This document shows, piece by piece, positions 21,690-33,960 of a DNA stretch of 64,000 nucleotides. Numbering within the stretch: position 1 is the stretch's first letter; every line of letters begins with the position of its first letter. Made by a program: the position numbers and the translations under genes. The notes below the pieces were generated by a model. That model was given only the letters and a program-made list of their open reading frames with translations. It searched no databases and was not told the origin of the DNA. The stretch covers positions 124,001 to 188,000 of the forward strand of contig JAFKAC010000068.1 of NCBI GenBank assembly GCA_025766275.1. Direction: 5' to 3'. This stretch comes from Lactarius indigo (lineage: Eukaryota > Basidiomycota > Agaricomycetes > Russulales > Russulaceae).

Positions 21690-23660
21690 GCCTGTCATCA
21701 TGGGGAGTGAGCGTGAGTGAACGGGCGGGGCATGAGGGAGGTTGTATCGGAAGCTTGAAGAGCGCGGGTTTCTACTGCCAGTGGTTCGTGTTCAGGATGG
21801 ATGGCATCGCGGTACCCCGCGTGACGACAAGCAAGCGCGGACACCAAGCGAGTTCTTTGCCTCCAAAAAAGCAGGGCTGCGCGTAGCATTGTCGGGGGCG
21901 CATTCAGCTTCGTCACGATCGTGAACAGGGTGTTGCGGCTACTGTCCGGGGTAGCGAGGACAACGATGGCGGTCTCGGTCTCGGTCTTCTAAGTTTTCAG
22001 CATCGGCGAGGAAGTCCGTACCTGCCTTTGATGCGATCCCTGTGATGAGTCGATCAACTAGCAAAGGAGATTAAGATAAGATTCATGCACGACCAGGGTC
22101 ATCAGCCAACCCCGTCAGCGCTCGAACTTGTGAGTGTTGCAAGCAACCCTTCGAGAACATCCAGGTCATTCGCATAGACGACGGTCGTGGCGGCGCAGTC
22201 GACGTGTCGTGCTAGGCGCCGTTGTCGATGATCGCCGTCCGCGTGTGAAGTTCGGCTGGGCGGTCCATGAGTGCGGCCGCGCGATGCGCTCCGCGGTTAA
22301 CTCGTAATCTGTTTGGAGCCCCCTAAATGCCGGCAAAATCGTCAAACTCGGTCGCAGCGGACGAACAAGGAGGAATGACGCACTGTCCTTGATCGTAGAT
22401 CTAAGCACGCACACAGGTCCTCCTTCGGGATCGTGTCCGCCAGGCCCGTGCTGCGACTGAGCCACGTGCGCAGAAAAGACATGTCAGGCCTGGTTCGAAA
22501 GATCAGCAGCGTAGCTGGTGAAAGAGTAGGGCAGTATCGGCGAAGATCGGGTGCGAAAACTGCAGGGCATGTAGATCCGATCCACGCAAGTAGCCAAGCA
22601 GGATCGTCGAAGGCAGTATCAATCTGGCAAGGCGCATTTGCGCATCCACGCCCCGCAACCGTAGTTCCATAAAAACTTGGATTGGGGTTAAGTGTCAGAA
22701 AGTCAGGTCCTTGCAAACTTACCAGGTGGGATGGTCGGTGGTCGGTCTCGGCGGCTTAACAAGCTGATTGGGTTCAACCGTTCTTGTGGTAAAGTCGATA
22801 ACGAGTTAGCGCCTTGCCTTACACTGTCACTGACTAGGAGAAAATATGTGTTATTTCAGTGAATAGCACGTAATAAGAGTGTGCACCATTTCACAGTCAA
22901 TCGCATAGACCGTGTGAAGAACCCTCCACATCGGCCTCAACTTGGGCGTCTCTACCCTCTCTTCTGGCTCTTTGAAACGTCCGCAAGATACGAGGGAATG
23001 GTGTAATCATTCTTGACTACTTACCAAAAAGTCGAGAGGTACTGCACGGGGTTCTTATTCTGCATGGGCCCGCTGTGATGCAAGTAAACGATCGGAGAGA
23101 TGAACAAAGCAAAGATACGGACAAGAAAAGAGCTCCTGTATGCGTCTCTTGTTCCTCGTCACTTACAGGGGCCTTGGAAATTGTATCGAGGACGGACTGC
23201 ATGCGTGTTGCGTCACCCGGTGCACGGGTAGGAGATCTTTGAGAAAACGTGCGCGAGATAAATAGAACGCCGCCATAGCTGCTTCTGAGTGGGGGTGAAC
23301 GGGAGTCTGATGGGAGCGGGATAGGTATGGGTAGATTGAGGTTCTCTGCCGCTGAGGTGGGAAGAGGCGGTGGAGAAATGACGAGAGATGTCAAACCCGG
23401 GAGTCCAGGATGAGAGAGATGATAATTTTTTTTGTACATTTTGCGTGTTCTGGGGTATGATGCGAGGGCAGGGGAGCGGACATCATAGATGCAGAAAGCA
23501 AGAAAAAAGGGAGACCTGCTCGAAATCTCTCGAAATCTGAGCAAGAATCTGAGATAAAAATCGCGGGAGAGTCTTGGGGAGAGTCGCCTGCATAAACACG
23601 GTGCGACGACTCGAGAGGGTCGAGCCCCCGCCAATACTTGCCATATAACATTTTATTATC
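21690..23660 (-). pseudogene. Decayed REX1/REXO-like exonuclease (copy B2)
   Basis: Best-preserved of the four relics. VYAIDCEMV at 22884-22910 keeps both acidic residues of Exo I. LVIDFTTRT and NQLVKPPRP follow at about 22735-22800 but are preceded by a stop. Further pieces resemble the family's HDPEEDARACLDL region (near 22400-22440) and the C-terminal ATTVVYANDLDVLEGLL (22150-22200). An N-terminal frame at 23017-23634 may be the old leader. Stops and frame changes between blocks argue against function, although I cannot exclude a heavily spliced product. Confidence 0.6.
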
Positions 23661-24822
23661 TTACTGTAGTTTATGTAATTTACGTGATCTACAATAATAA
23701 ACGAAAATTTGTAGTCACGTTTTGGGTCCCCCAAATGCCCCCTCCACCTCAAATGACGACTTCGCCCCCCCATCCGAGAACCAGTGTACCCAATCAAAGT
23801 GCAAGTCTGCCCGTGTTCGAGGAGGGTTCTCAACAAGACATGTCGGAGGCACAGATTGAGCGGACTTGGTCTACCAAAATCGGGAGCGGTTATCGATCAG
23901 GTGCCTTTTTGAGTTTTTTTTTGCTTCCGAACGTGGTGGCAAACCGTGCACCGCAGACCCGAACTTGGACCCGAACACAAAGATCCGGATCAAAGAATCT
24001 CTCGATTGAATGTTCGGATACCCTCCTATCGCACGCTTCTCATGGACGACAATCAAAGTTATGTTGGATGAACACAAAGATTTGGATCAAAGAATTTCTC
24101 AATCGAACGTTCGGATACCTTTCTATTGCACGCTTCTCGTGGATGACAATCAAAGTTATGTTGGATGAACACAAAGATTCGGATCAAAGAATTTCCTGAT
24201 CTGATGTTCGGATACCTTCCATCCTTGCTTCCATCGCACGCTTCTCGTGGATGACAATCAAAGTTATGTTGGATGGCAAGGCCCACGAAGTAAAATGGTA
24301 TGTAATCTCCGATTCTCCTTAGACTGACAAATTGCCTTACTGAGATGTTCTAAAGATTGACGACAGTGATCCAACGCTTGTGAAAGCGTTCGAGAGTGCA
24401 GTGGAGTGGGTCATGACAAGGGACAGTGTACTGTTACTAAAGACTTAGGCCCAAGTAGTATCAGTACGTCGTGATAAGCATTCATGGCATGAGCAATTTT
24501 CGTTCCTAGTGTTGTCGGGTCCATGAGGTGCTGCATAGCTGTGACTCGGGTCACCTGGCACTGCTGCCTAGCTTTCCCAACTCGGGGACTTAGGATCGCC
24601 ATTGGCTACCACAAGTGCACACCCAACATTCCACGTAGAACTGCTGAAGTGGTGCGAAAATTACTTTGTAACGTCCTTCCTATTCAGTGTGAATGCCTTA
24701 TCGCCATGTGGTTTTGGGAGTAATGACCTAGCTTCTCAATCGTGTCCACATGTCAATACAGCACCACTCTGCTATTTAATGGGCGCAACAGTTTTGATGA
24801 AGTGTTGTCTCCGTGGTTCACC
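23661..24822. other. Unique spacer upstream of the carboxypeptidase gene
   Basis: Sequence not shared with the NLR units. It begins AT-rich (23650-23710) and holds the three-copy tandem repeat at 23974-24275. The last few hundred bases should be the promoter of the gene starting at 24823. Short frames such as the one at 24602-24847 are not recognised. Confidence 0.45.
23974..24275. repeat. Three tandem copies of a 97-108 bp repeat
   Basis: Copies at 23974-24070 (97 bp), 24071-24167 (97 bp) and 24168-24275 (108 bp). Each starts AACACAAAGAT and ends CAATCAAAGTTATGTTGGATG. The third copy has an 11-bp insertion before the CGCACGCTTCTCGTGGATGA block. They lie about 550 bp upstream of the carboxypeptidase start. 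Confidence 0.85.
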
Positions 24823-26519
24823 ATGTTTGGGATTTCTAGACTCTTGACACTCACCTTGGCGACTTTCGCTATTGACCCCCCTGCTCTTGTCGACAGACAT
24901 TCGTTCGAGGTCAAGAACGGCGTGAACTACACCGTCTTCGAGCACGCGGCCACTGGTGCGAAGCTTTCTTTCGTTACCAATAGTGGTATCTGTGAAATTA
25001 CACCTGGAGTAAACCAGTTCTCTGGCTATGTTTCTGTCGGCGAGAACATGGTGAACAGTTCCCCACGTCATGATATTTGTGTCCTCTAACGCGTTCTCAG
25101 AACATGTGGTTTTGGTTCTTTGAAGCCCGCAACAGTCCTTCTACCGCTCCTCTCGCTCTATGGCTCAATGGGGGTCCTGGTTCCAGTAGCATGATTGGCC
25201 TCTTCCAGGAAAATGGCCCATGTACCTTCAACAATGTCCAGGGACCGACTCCCGTGTTGAACCCCAACAGCTGGAATAATGTCGCCAACATGCTTTACGT
25301 TGACCAGCCCATCGGTACCGGCTTCAGCTTCGGCGCTGAGAGTGCGACCTCGACAGTCACCGCCGCACCGTTCGTTTGGAAGCTTCTGCAGGCTTTTTAC
25401 GCACAATTCCCCACCTACAAGAACCGCAACTTTGGTTTGTTCACCGAGTCCTATGGGGGATTCTACGGCCCTCAGTTTGCGTTATATTTGTGGGTTTGGC
25501 CCATTCCGTTATATTTTTTAAGTTCACTGAACTATCTTTCAGTGAGTCCCAAAACGATGCCATTGACCGGGGTACTCTCTCTGGAATAAAAATCCCGCTG
25601 GTCGCTCTCGGAATCAACAATGGCTGGGTGCGTACATGCTAAATTAGTGGTCCCATGTCTCCCGGAGTTGACCGGCTGCGGACTCGGCAGATTGATCCGA
25701 AACTCCAATACAAGTCCCTCATCGACTATTCCCACGAGAATCCCTACCGTTCCCTCATCGATTCCCGAATAGCCACTAGACTCACCGATTTGTACAACGA
25801 GTTCTGCGTCGTCGCACTCAACAAGTGCGCCAGTACTGGTAAAGACACTGATTGCGTGAAGGCCGACGATATCTGCTCGAACGACATCCAAGACCAGATA
25901 ACGTCCACTTCACCATCCTTCAGTGTCTACGATCTCCGTTTTCCAGAGGAAAATCCATTCCCTCCGGAAACCTACGTTTCTTACCTTCGAGATAGCAGCA
26001 TCCATACTAGGATTGGTGCTCAGAAAGTATACGAAGAGTCGTCCAATTCGGTTTGGGAAAAGTTCAGAACCACCGGTGACGGTATGCCCCGCCTTCCTTG
26101 TTCGAGTCCATGGTGTCAGCTCACCAAATCCCCAGGTGCACGCAGTTTCCTCTCTGCCCTCAGCAATGTGGTACAGAGCGGCATTCAAGTGCTCATCTGG
26201 GCTGGCGATGCTGGTAAGAACGAGCCACCTTTCATCCACCGTCCATGGCTCACATTTCCAAATAGACTGGATTTGCAACACCGCCGGTGTGCAGGCCGTC
26301 ATCGCTCACATCCAATTCGACCAATCGGCCGAATTTAACTTGGCGCCGCTGGTGCCGTACACCGTCGACGGCGTGGAATTCGGTATGTTCAAGACGGCCG
26401 GCAAACTCTCGTTCCTGAACGTGTTCCACGCCGGCCATGAACTACCCGCGTACCAGCCCGTTGCCGCGCTCCAGGCGTTCACACAGACACTTAGACAGAT
26501 GCCACTGAGCTCTACGTAG
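24823..26519 (+). CDS. Secreted serine carboxypeptidase, peptidase family S10
   Basis: Removes C-terminal residues from peptides; fungal homologues act in the vacuole or are secreted. Exons: 24823-25050, 25101-25489, 25543-25627, 25691-26081, 26136-26213, 26266-26519. They join to 1425 nt, 474 aa, within the usual S10 range. The start at 24823 gives a hydrophobic leader (MFGISRLLTLTLATFAI), a likely signal peptide. Motifs: GENMNMWFWFFEAR at the first exon junction, WLNGGPGSSS (oxyanion region, 97-106), TESYGG with nucleophile Ser193, GDADWICN with Asp391, and HAGHELPAYQP with His448. The catalytic triad is complete. The TES before YGG replaces the commoner GES. It is the only plus-strand gene in the array, lying between the two NLR blocks; no functional link is implied. 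Confidence 0.93.
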
Positions 26520-27654
26520 TGATGTCACTGAATGTTGGGCTGCTACGCGTTTCCTCGCAGCCGTAGCGGCCTGTGACAAGCATGTAGTAAATTGGTGTCT
26601 ACCCTGGTGACTGATGAGGCAGAAATCTTATTTTTTTTGTGGTTTGGGCGAAACAATACTGTGTCTTGTTGGATGTCACCTAGGCAAAACAACCATTAGT
26701 TGAAGTCCTCGGTTGAGGATAGTCTTGTTGTGACTCGAGCTCATACACTTCAGTTATTACTTGTTTGGACACCGTCGCAATGCTTCTCCAGCAAGTAAAA
26801 GGCTACCTTGAGCTCTAAGTACCTTGGTGGTCGAGTCTTTACGCGCAAAGTGTGGGTAAGGATTGGCCGCGCACCGATACACAATCAAGCACCTTTGCAC
26901 CAACGAACTAGACCCCAAGGTAGATCGACCACCCTGCGTGTGGACGCTCAAATCCCCTCTCCCCTCTCTTTTGATCCCATTCCTGTCCTGAGAGTTAGAT
27001 CATAGTCCTTTGAGGGAGCGGATAGAGATTCACAGATTATTCCCTCTCTCGTGCCGCGCGGCATATTTGCTCGAACTCTCCGGGCCAAAATCTTGCTTTT
27101 ACGCATCCCCCTTGCCCAGTAATAACCAAGGGGCAGGTAATAAAGCCTCCCCACGTCCGGCCTCTATCGACTCGCTCGGTAGCCCTGAGCATACAGTCGC
27201 GATTTCGTCTCGCACAAGTGAACCCCCTCATTCCCAGTCGAAATGCACTTTGTGCATCCTGTATCGCGCTCACACAGGTATCGCCTACTATTTAACACGC
27301 CTATCTAGTATTGGAGTACCACAAAATAGACGTGCCATGCACTAGATCCCTTTTCCCTCATAGCCCGCTAACAAGTCAAGGAGCGACTTCCCACTCTCCA
27401 GCGAGGCTGCTCGCCGTGTCTCATAATGTGTTCTCAACTTTGATAATAATGCACGAGAATTGTACTGTACATGAAACGATTTGGGGACAGTTACACATCG
27501 TATAGCAAGAATTCGGAGCGGCTGCACTACATGAATAATAATGGGTTCCGGTAAATCGCTGAAATAAAGGTCAGTGTACAGCAAACAAGCAGGAAATTCA
27601 CCACTCACACACACCGACAGGTCAGACATATATACTATAACCTGTCTCGTTCGT
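26520..27654. other. Downstream regions of the carboxypeptidase and of NLR gene 3
   Basis: 26520 to about 26700 is the carboxypeptidase 3' region (a T-rich run at 26631-26640). From about 26720 the sequence matches the flank of the other units (5740 onward in unit 1) but is shorter, so unit 3 entered the array with a truncated left end or was trimmed later. No gene is supported. Confidence 0.5.
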
Positions 27655-30600
27655 TCATTCCGCAGCGAACTTGGAGAGCAATTCTACAATTTCCTCTTGT
27701 CTCGGGCCACAGGCAACCTCGCATGGTGTCTTTCCACTGAGATCGCATATATGCGCATCCGCACCATTGTCCAGTAATAACCGCACAACCTCTGGGTATC
27801 CTTCGATCCGACCATGTGTCGCATAGTGTAACGGGGTAGATCCCTCGACATCCTGGGCGTTGACTTGCGCGTTGCGTTCGAGTAGTAACCGAGAAAACTC
27901 AGGGTCACCGCCTCGCGCTGCGTAATGCAGTGAAGTCACTCCCTTGTTGTTGGAGATGCGCACGTCTGCATTATGGCCCAGCAATAACCGCACAATATCG
28001 TGTTGGCTCATCATCGATGCCCAGAGAAGCGGGGTAAATCCTTCGTTATTCTGTGCATCGACCTGCGCGTTGCGCTCGAGTAGCAGCCGAGCAACCTCGA
28101 GGTGACCGTAGGCCGCTGCCAGATGCAGTGGAGAACTTCCCCTGTTGTTGCGGACGTGCTCATCGGCATTGTGGTCCAGCAATAACCGTAATACATCGAG
28201 GTGTCCAAGGTCTGACGCTCTGAGAAATGGGGTAAATCCATCTTCGTCTCGGGTATTGACCTCTGCATTGCGCACGAGTAGTAGCCGAGCAATCTCGGGA
28301 TCACCGGCTGCTGCTGCATAATGCAGTGGAGTCCTTCCTTTGGTATCGCGGACATGCTCATCCGCATTGTGGTCCAGCAATGACCGCAAAGTATCAGGGT
28401 GTCCACTGGCCGATGCGCAGAAAAATGGGGTACATCCGTCATCATCCCTGGAATTGACCTCTGCATTATGTTCAAGGAGTAACCGAGAAACTTCGAGGTG
28501 GCCGTAATACACCGCGTAATACAGTGGAGTCATCCCCTTGTTGATCAGGACACGTTCGAGTCCGTGGCTCCATCCCACCGAAAAGGGCTGATCCGCACTA
28601 TTGGTGGATGAGGGTTCATTGCTGGCATTGACTTCAGCACGGTGCTCGAGTATGAACCGCTTGAGCGACTTAGCAGCTTCAAGGTGACCGTCACACACCG
28701 CGCAATAAAATGATGCCACATCGCCCTTCTTGCGAACATGCTCATCTACAGTGTGATCCAGCAGACAGCGCGGAACGTCGCCATTTAATGGATCAAGGAA
28801 TGCGGTGGTTCCTTCGGTATTCCGGACATTGACACCTGCGTTGCACTGGAGTAGTATCTGAGAAACCTCGAGGTGACCGTAGATCGCCGCCAAATGTAGT
28901 GGAGTATTTCCGTAGCTATCATGGTAACGCGCGTCTGAATTGTGGTCCAGCAGTAATTGCACAACATCACGGTTTCCTGTCGCCGATGCATGGAGAAGCG
29001 AACTACCGAAGTCATCCCGGGGGTTAACCTCTGCATTGTGCTTGAGCAATATCCGAGCAACATTGATGTGACCTTTGGTCGCTGCCGAACGCAATGGGGT
29101 GTTCCCGTAGTAGTCACGGATACGCACATCCGCATTGTGGTCCAGCAATAACTGAATAACATTACGGTGTCCATTGTGCGACGCTGTGAGAAGTGGCGTA
29201 GCTCCGTGGTCATCCCTGGAATTGACCTCCGCATTGCGCTCGAGTAGTAAACGGGCAGCATCAAGGCAACCGTTGCTTGCTGCACAGTGCAGTGGAGTTA
29301 TGCCATCCTTCTGGGAGTTCACGTCCGCACCAACGTTCAGCAACCACTTCATGATCTCAAGATGTCCCGAGTGTGAAACGTGGTGTAGTGGAGTCACATT
29401 GTTTGCAGAGCGTGAATTTATGTCGGCGCCATGCGCGAACAGCAACCGAGAAACCTCGATGTTCCCGTCAATTGCCGACGCATGCAGTGGGGTACCGTAT
29501 GCACCACCCAAATGATTTACTTGCTGTGGGTGCTTCATGATCAGGCGCTCCACTAGGCCACAGAATCCTTTCTTTGCGGCGTAGTACAAGGGAGCTGCTG
29601 AAGGTGGCACGGCTCTCCACTTTCCAGACGTGGAATCCATCATGAGCTCGAATCGGTCTTGTATCCGGACCCACGCTGAAAAATGTGGCTTGTCCATATC
29701 AACGAAATCATCCATTGCGTCCTTTATCTCTAATTCCACATTTCCGATCGACGCATGCTCATCCCAATATTCCGCAGCATACTGAAAAAGAGGAATCTTC
29801 TCGGCACTATCTTTGTCGGTACCACCATCCAAGCGAAGTAACACCCCAAGACAAGCCTGGGCAAGAATCGTGTGGGAAGGTTCGATGGGGATATAGAAAC
29901 GGGACACGTCTTCCATGCAGCTCGCGAGCCGATCCGATATGAGGAATTCTTTTACGGAGAAATGAGAGAATTGAACGACACGGGATCCATTGTCGACGAT
30001 GACCGAAACCAAACTGGAACAAGCTGACAGCACAGCTTCTTCTTTGTCTTCCCACCGCCAATCCGCGATCAAATTTGGGATCCCTCCGGTGCTCAAGTCA
30101 AATGCGAGCACCTCCGCGAGTTCGTCGACGCGGAGTGGACGACTGGCCACGGTGAGGCATTGCAAGAGCCGATAAGCGAGCTCCCGGTTAGCATTATTGA
30201 TCTCCTTCAGGATGCGCTTGTATGTGTCGTCGAGTGATTTGGGCAATTCTTCGAGTATACGACGGAGATTGGTCGGGAAGCAGTGACGCAGAACCTCCAA
30301 TTGACAAAACACCCATCGAAACCTGTTTCAAAACATAAGATAACTGCGTGAGCGTGAATCTGCGTGATGAATGGAAGAGGGTCTTACATCCCATCTGCTT
30401 TCTCCGTGAGATTCTCAATAACCGCATCTTTATCGTCTTCTCGCCACCTCTTCATCCTTCTATCCGAGTGGACGACAAAAGTAACGTAGTTGTTAATGTC
30501 CCGCTTTTGTCCGCTTTCGTCGTGGAGGGATACTTGTTGAGTTGCCAAAGGCTCAAGTGCGGTGCGAATGTCGAACTCTGGCCGACTCGTGATACATAGA

Positions 30601-32255
30601 CGTAGATTTGGATGGTGAAGATCAACCAGTTGTCTAACCAGCTCGATGACGTTCTCGCGCGACGATGGAATTCCCGAGTCATTGGGAGACTCGTCGAGAG
30701 CGTCCATGATCAGATAGATCGGGACTTGTCCCACCATCGTGAGCATATCCTTGAGGCACTGCGCAAGCGAGTCGACAGTTGGCTGTTCCGATCCTCGTTT
30801 GTATGCGAAGTACAAGGAGGAAAGAACGTCGCAGAAGATATCGGATTGATCGGAGAGTTGGACAAGGAGTGACGATAACAAAGCGCGCTCGTCCTGTTTC
30901 GTTGTGTCCTTGAAATCGAAGTAAAAATAGGCCAAGAAAGCCGAGCCTGCGCTGGACATGGATTTGATATCGCGGACGATCACGGAGCTTGTCGATCATA
31001 AAGTTTGATTAGGACGCCAGCAAGATGCAACTCAGCGGCGGGTAACGCGCACCTGAGAATACTCTTCCCGGAGCCAGCTATCAATTCAGGAGTTGTTGGT
31101 GGAAATTTAAGACTTCAGACGCTGATGGGATACGTACGTTTTCCTTGGATCCATAACAAGGAGCCAGACGTTTTCCGATCTGCAAGGGTGTCCCCTGTCG
31201 TGCACCAGGCTGCGGTACCCTCGTGATGAGCACCGGAAGCAGTATTGTAATTGACAGATGGATCGGGGGGAGCGACCCATGTTCGAAGGTCCTTGTGTAG
31301 TTCGTTCCCTGTAAAGAGAGATCAAGTTTTCGCAATCGACGGCGGCGAGATCGGGAGATGACGGACGATTCAAGTCAGTGACTTGATTGACAACGTGTCG
31401 AATCGCTACTCCGGCCTCCTTTACGTTGTCATCGATGCCGCGGGTGATCGCCAGGGCTTCTGCTGCTGCCATCCGAGCCTCCTCTTGCGTCAACACGTCA
31501 AGCCGCTGAAGCGCGTCCTCCAAATCCGTCCTTCCAATCAGCTTCTTCAGATATTTCTCTGCAAGAAGGTTGATTTTTGGCCCGGGGTATATATCAACAA
31601 GGAATGACATACTAGTTCGTCCCTGCCCGATCTTCTTCGTCACGATCCCAAGGATCGAGAGTACCTCAACCATGATCTTTACAATAATGTCCGTCATAGC
31701 TGCCGTCGGCCGGACCTCGATATATTTCTCGAGTCGCTTAAAGAAGTATTCCAAGCGGCCAAACAAGTCTATGACAACGTTTTCGCTAGAGCGGACATCC
31801 TTGGCCGCCTAAAAGGTAGTGATGTCACCAAAAGATACACTCCGAGTCAAGAAAGATGCTCACCTGAAGGAGGATTCCAATCCCGGAAAAGATTGCATTC
31901 GAAGGTGGAAATATCTACCGTCATTCAAATCAGAGGGTAGATCTCGAGCGGCTCAAGGTCTTGGAATTACCAGTCCAACACCGTTACCGAGGGCCACAGA
32001 GAATGCGTACAAGACATTGACGGTGGGATCGAGCCACTTTGTCCACATTTCGTCGGCATTCTGAGATAGATCGAATGTCTGGACCTGGGTTCGAAGTACG
32101 GCGAGAATGGCACTGGGAGAGTCGCAGGACCGCAGCTGGGCGGCTAGGGGATGTGATGTAATGTCTCGCTTCGTCTGCCTTTTGTATGCTTCCAAAGCGG
32201 TCGTAAAGATTGTTTCAAAGTTTGTGGAAGTAGAAGTAGAGGGAACTTGGGACAT
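27655..32255 (-). CDS. NLR-like receptor 3: Goodbye-like/NACHT/ankyrin STAND protein
   Basis: Exons (minus): 31971-32255, 31864-31914, 31613-31808, 31367-31558, 31138-31308, 31053-31077, 30388-30987, 27655-30322. They join to 4188 nt, 1395 aa, the shortest of the five. N-terminal class 'A' (MSQVPSTSTS). The linker before NACHT is minimal: after ITRGIDD it passes directly to NVKEAGVAIRHVVNQ, with no heptad coil. Walker A GKPGSGKS is at 297-304, encoded over the 25-nt exon; Walker B is YLIMDALDE. Exons 1-8 match gene 1 in position and phase. The first residues of the ankyrin part (APLYYAAKKGFCG) and the tail (ELLSKFAAE) differ slightly from the other copies. Intact; role inferred from the family only. 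Confidence 0.93.
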
Positions 32256-32328
32256 AGCGCTACTAGTTGAGGGAGCCCGGTTAAATTTGGACGCACTGCG
32301 ACTGGGACGCGTCGTGTACGGTACGACT

Positions 32329-32352
32329 GATAGCCGTCCTGACATTCCCACG
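32329..32352 (-). promoter_or_regulatory. Conserved upstream motif of NLR gene 3
   Basis: GATAGCCGTC followed by CTGACATTCCCACG, 74-97 bp upstream of the start at 32255. The most diverged of the five copies of this block. Confidence 0.4.
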
Positions 32353-32559
32353 GAGCCACCACAATCGTACGGTAATAGACACGCACACAATAACCTGCGA
32401 GCCCACGGGGGTGTCCACGGGGTTCTTGCTTAGTCGTGAAAAAAAAAAAAAAGGAATATTATATTGATAAAGTCGCCGCCAACTCGAAGTATCAATAGCC
32501 TCCTACGCCTTCATGCCCACAAATTAAAATAGCCCACCCCGCGTGCAGATGGCTGTCCG

Positions 32560-33960
32560 TCGGCCCTCAACACACCGCACCGCCGCCAATTCCCGTAGTC
32601 AGGGCGGGGTGGCTGTCTCCCGTGCGATTGATTCCGATTAGGTTGGTACTCCTCCCTGAGCGCAGGGAGCACGGACATCGAACACAGGTCCCGGTCCCCA
32701 ACGGGAGCGCTGAGTTTAGCACTGTTAGATGCGCGTTTCGGTACGTCACAGTTGCGAATACGCGGTTTTCGTTGCCGTCTGGGGGCGACTGCAGGAACGA
32801 CGGTGAGGGCCCCAGTGTTCCCCGTATTTGTCTCTGCCGCGCCGGTCATATTTTCGTCTTTTGCGTTTTCTGCGCCTACCCTCGGCGTGATCCTTGTGAT
32901 GAGTCAATCAGTCACAGTGATACAGGGCGGAGCCGCTGGAGATTTGAGAAAGAAGCCACGCACATCCCAGGGCATCAGATAACATCGTCAGTCGCCCGAA
33001 TACGATTTCGTGGACGTCAAGCGTTTCAATCAACTCATCGAGAACACCCATGTCCCTCGAACAGACTGCGACTGTGGCGGGCGCAGTCGCTGATGTACTG
33101 TTCCAGGCCCTGAGGTTGCCATGCTTGACGATGGCCACGAACATTCGTACCGGTCTGCCCGCGAGTGCGACCGCGCAAGGCGCATTAGCATTAGTTATAA
33201 TCTGTCCGGAAAGTCCCAGCCCTAAGCTGGCGACGTCGTCAACTCAGTCACAACGGATAAACAAGTGAAGAAAGGAGCACCGTTCTTGATCTAGGCTCTG
33301 AGCAGGTCCACCCACGCATGCACACCCTGCTCGGGATTGTACGCGTTGATCCACGGTCGTATTGTGCAGTAGAGCCACTTGGGCACCGGCCATGTCGGCC
33401 CCAGCTTGGGGGTCTGCCGTGTCGGTGGTGGCGCAGCAGCAGCGCAGTGTCGATATATTACGGCTCGGCGGCTGAACGAGTTGATCGTATACGACCTTTC
33501 CTATGTCAAAGTCGATAACCCAGACTTGACTTGGTGCCGTTGTCGTGCACTGGGGAAAGGTTTTATTTCAGCGAATGGTACGGAGTAAGATTGCGCACAT
33601 TTAGCAGTCAACCGGATAAATTATGTGAGGACTCATTGCCTCGGCCACGACGAGGTGTCTCTATCCACCTTTCCGGCCTTTGAAACTGGTCCGTAATATA
33701 AAAACGAACAGGGAACCGTTCTAGACCATTTTCTAAGATACAAGCGAGTAGATCGGGGCCCTTCGTGCATGAGTTAGGAAGAGGCGGTTGCGAAAGAACG
33801 TTATCAAACCCGTTGGGCGTAACGCATGAAGAGAAGAACGACAAAATTTTGAATGCTTTGCGTGTCCTGCTTATACAGTCTGGCAGGGCGATAGGATGGG
33901 ATGGGATGGATGCCGTCTCCGTTTTGCTGGTTGGAATTCCGGCTGCCTCTGAATTGCGGT
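32560..33960 (-). pseudogene. Decayed REX1/REXO-like exonuclease (copy A3)
   Basis: Preserved pieces: the C-terminal block TAPATVAVCSRDMGVLDELI with HEIVFGRLTMLSDALG (32970-33110), and a broken Exo I motif (VDC*M, TAA at 33601-33603) identical in its defect to copy A1. The central part is frameshifted. Decay is clear; no product is expected. Confidence 0.65.

Noticed and set aside
22884..22910. Functional exonuclease gene at copy B2 because the DCEMV motif is intact
   Set aside because: A stop precedes the LVIDF block and other blocks are in different frames without convincing splice sites, so decay is the better reading.
23974..24275. Possible CRISPR-like array
   Set aside because: Only three directly adjoining repeats of about 100 bp without spacers, in a eukaryotic genome; an ordinary tandem repeat.
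32439..32453. Poly(A) run as a second retroposed insert
   Set aside because: No target duplication could be found around it, unlike the one at 35145-35201.
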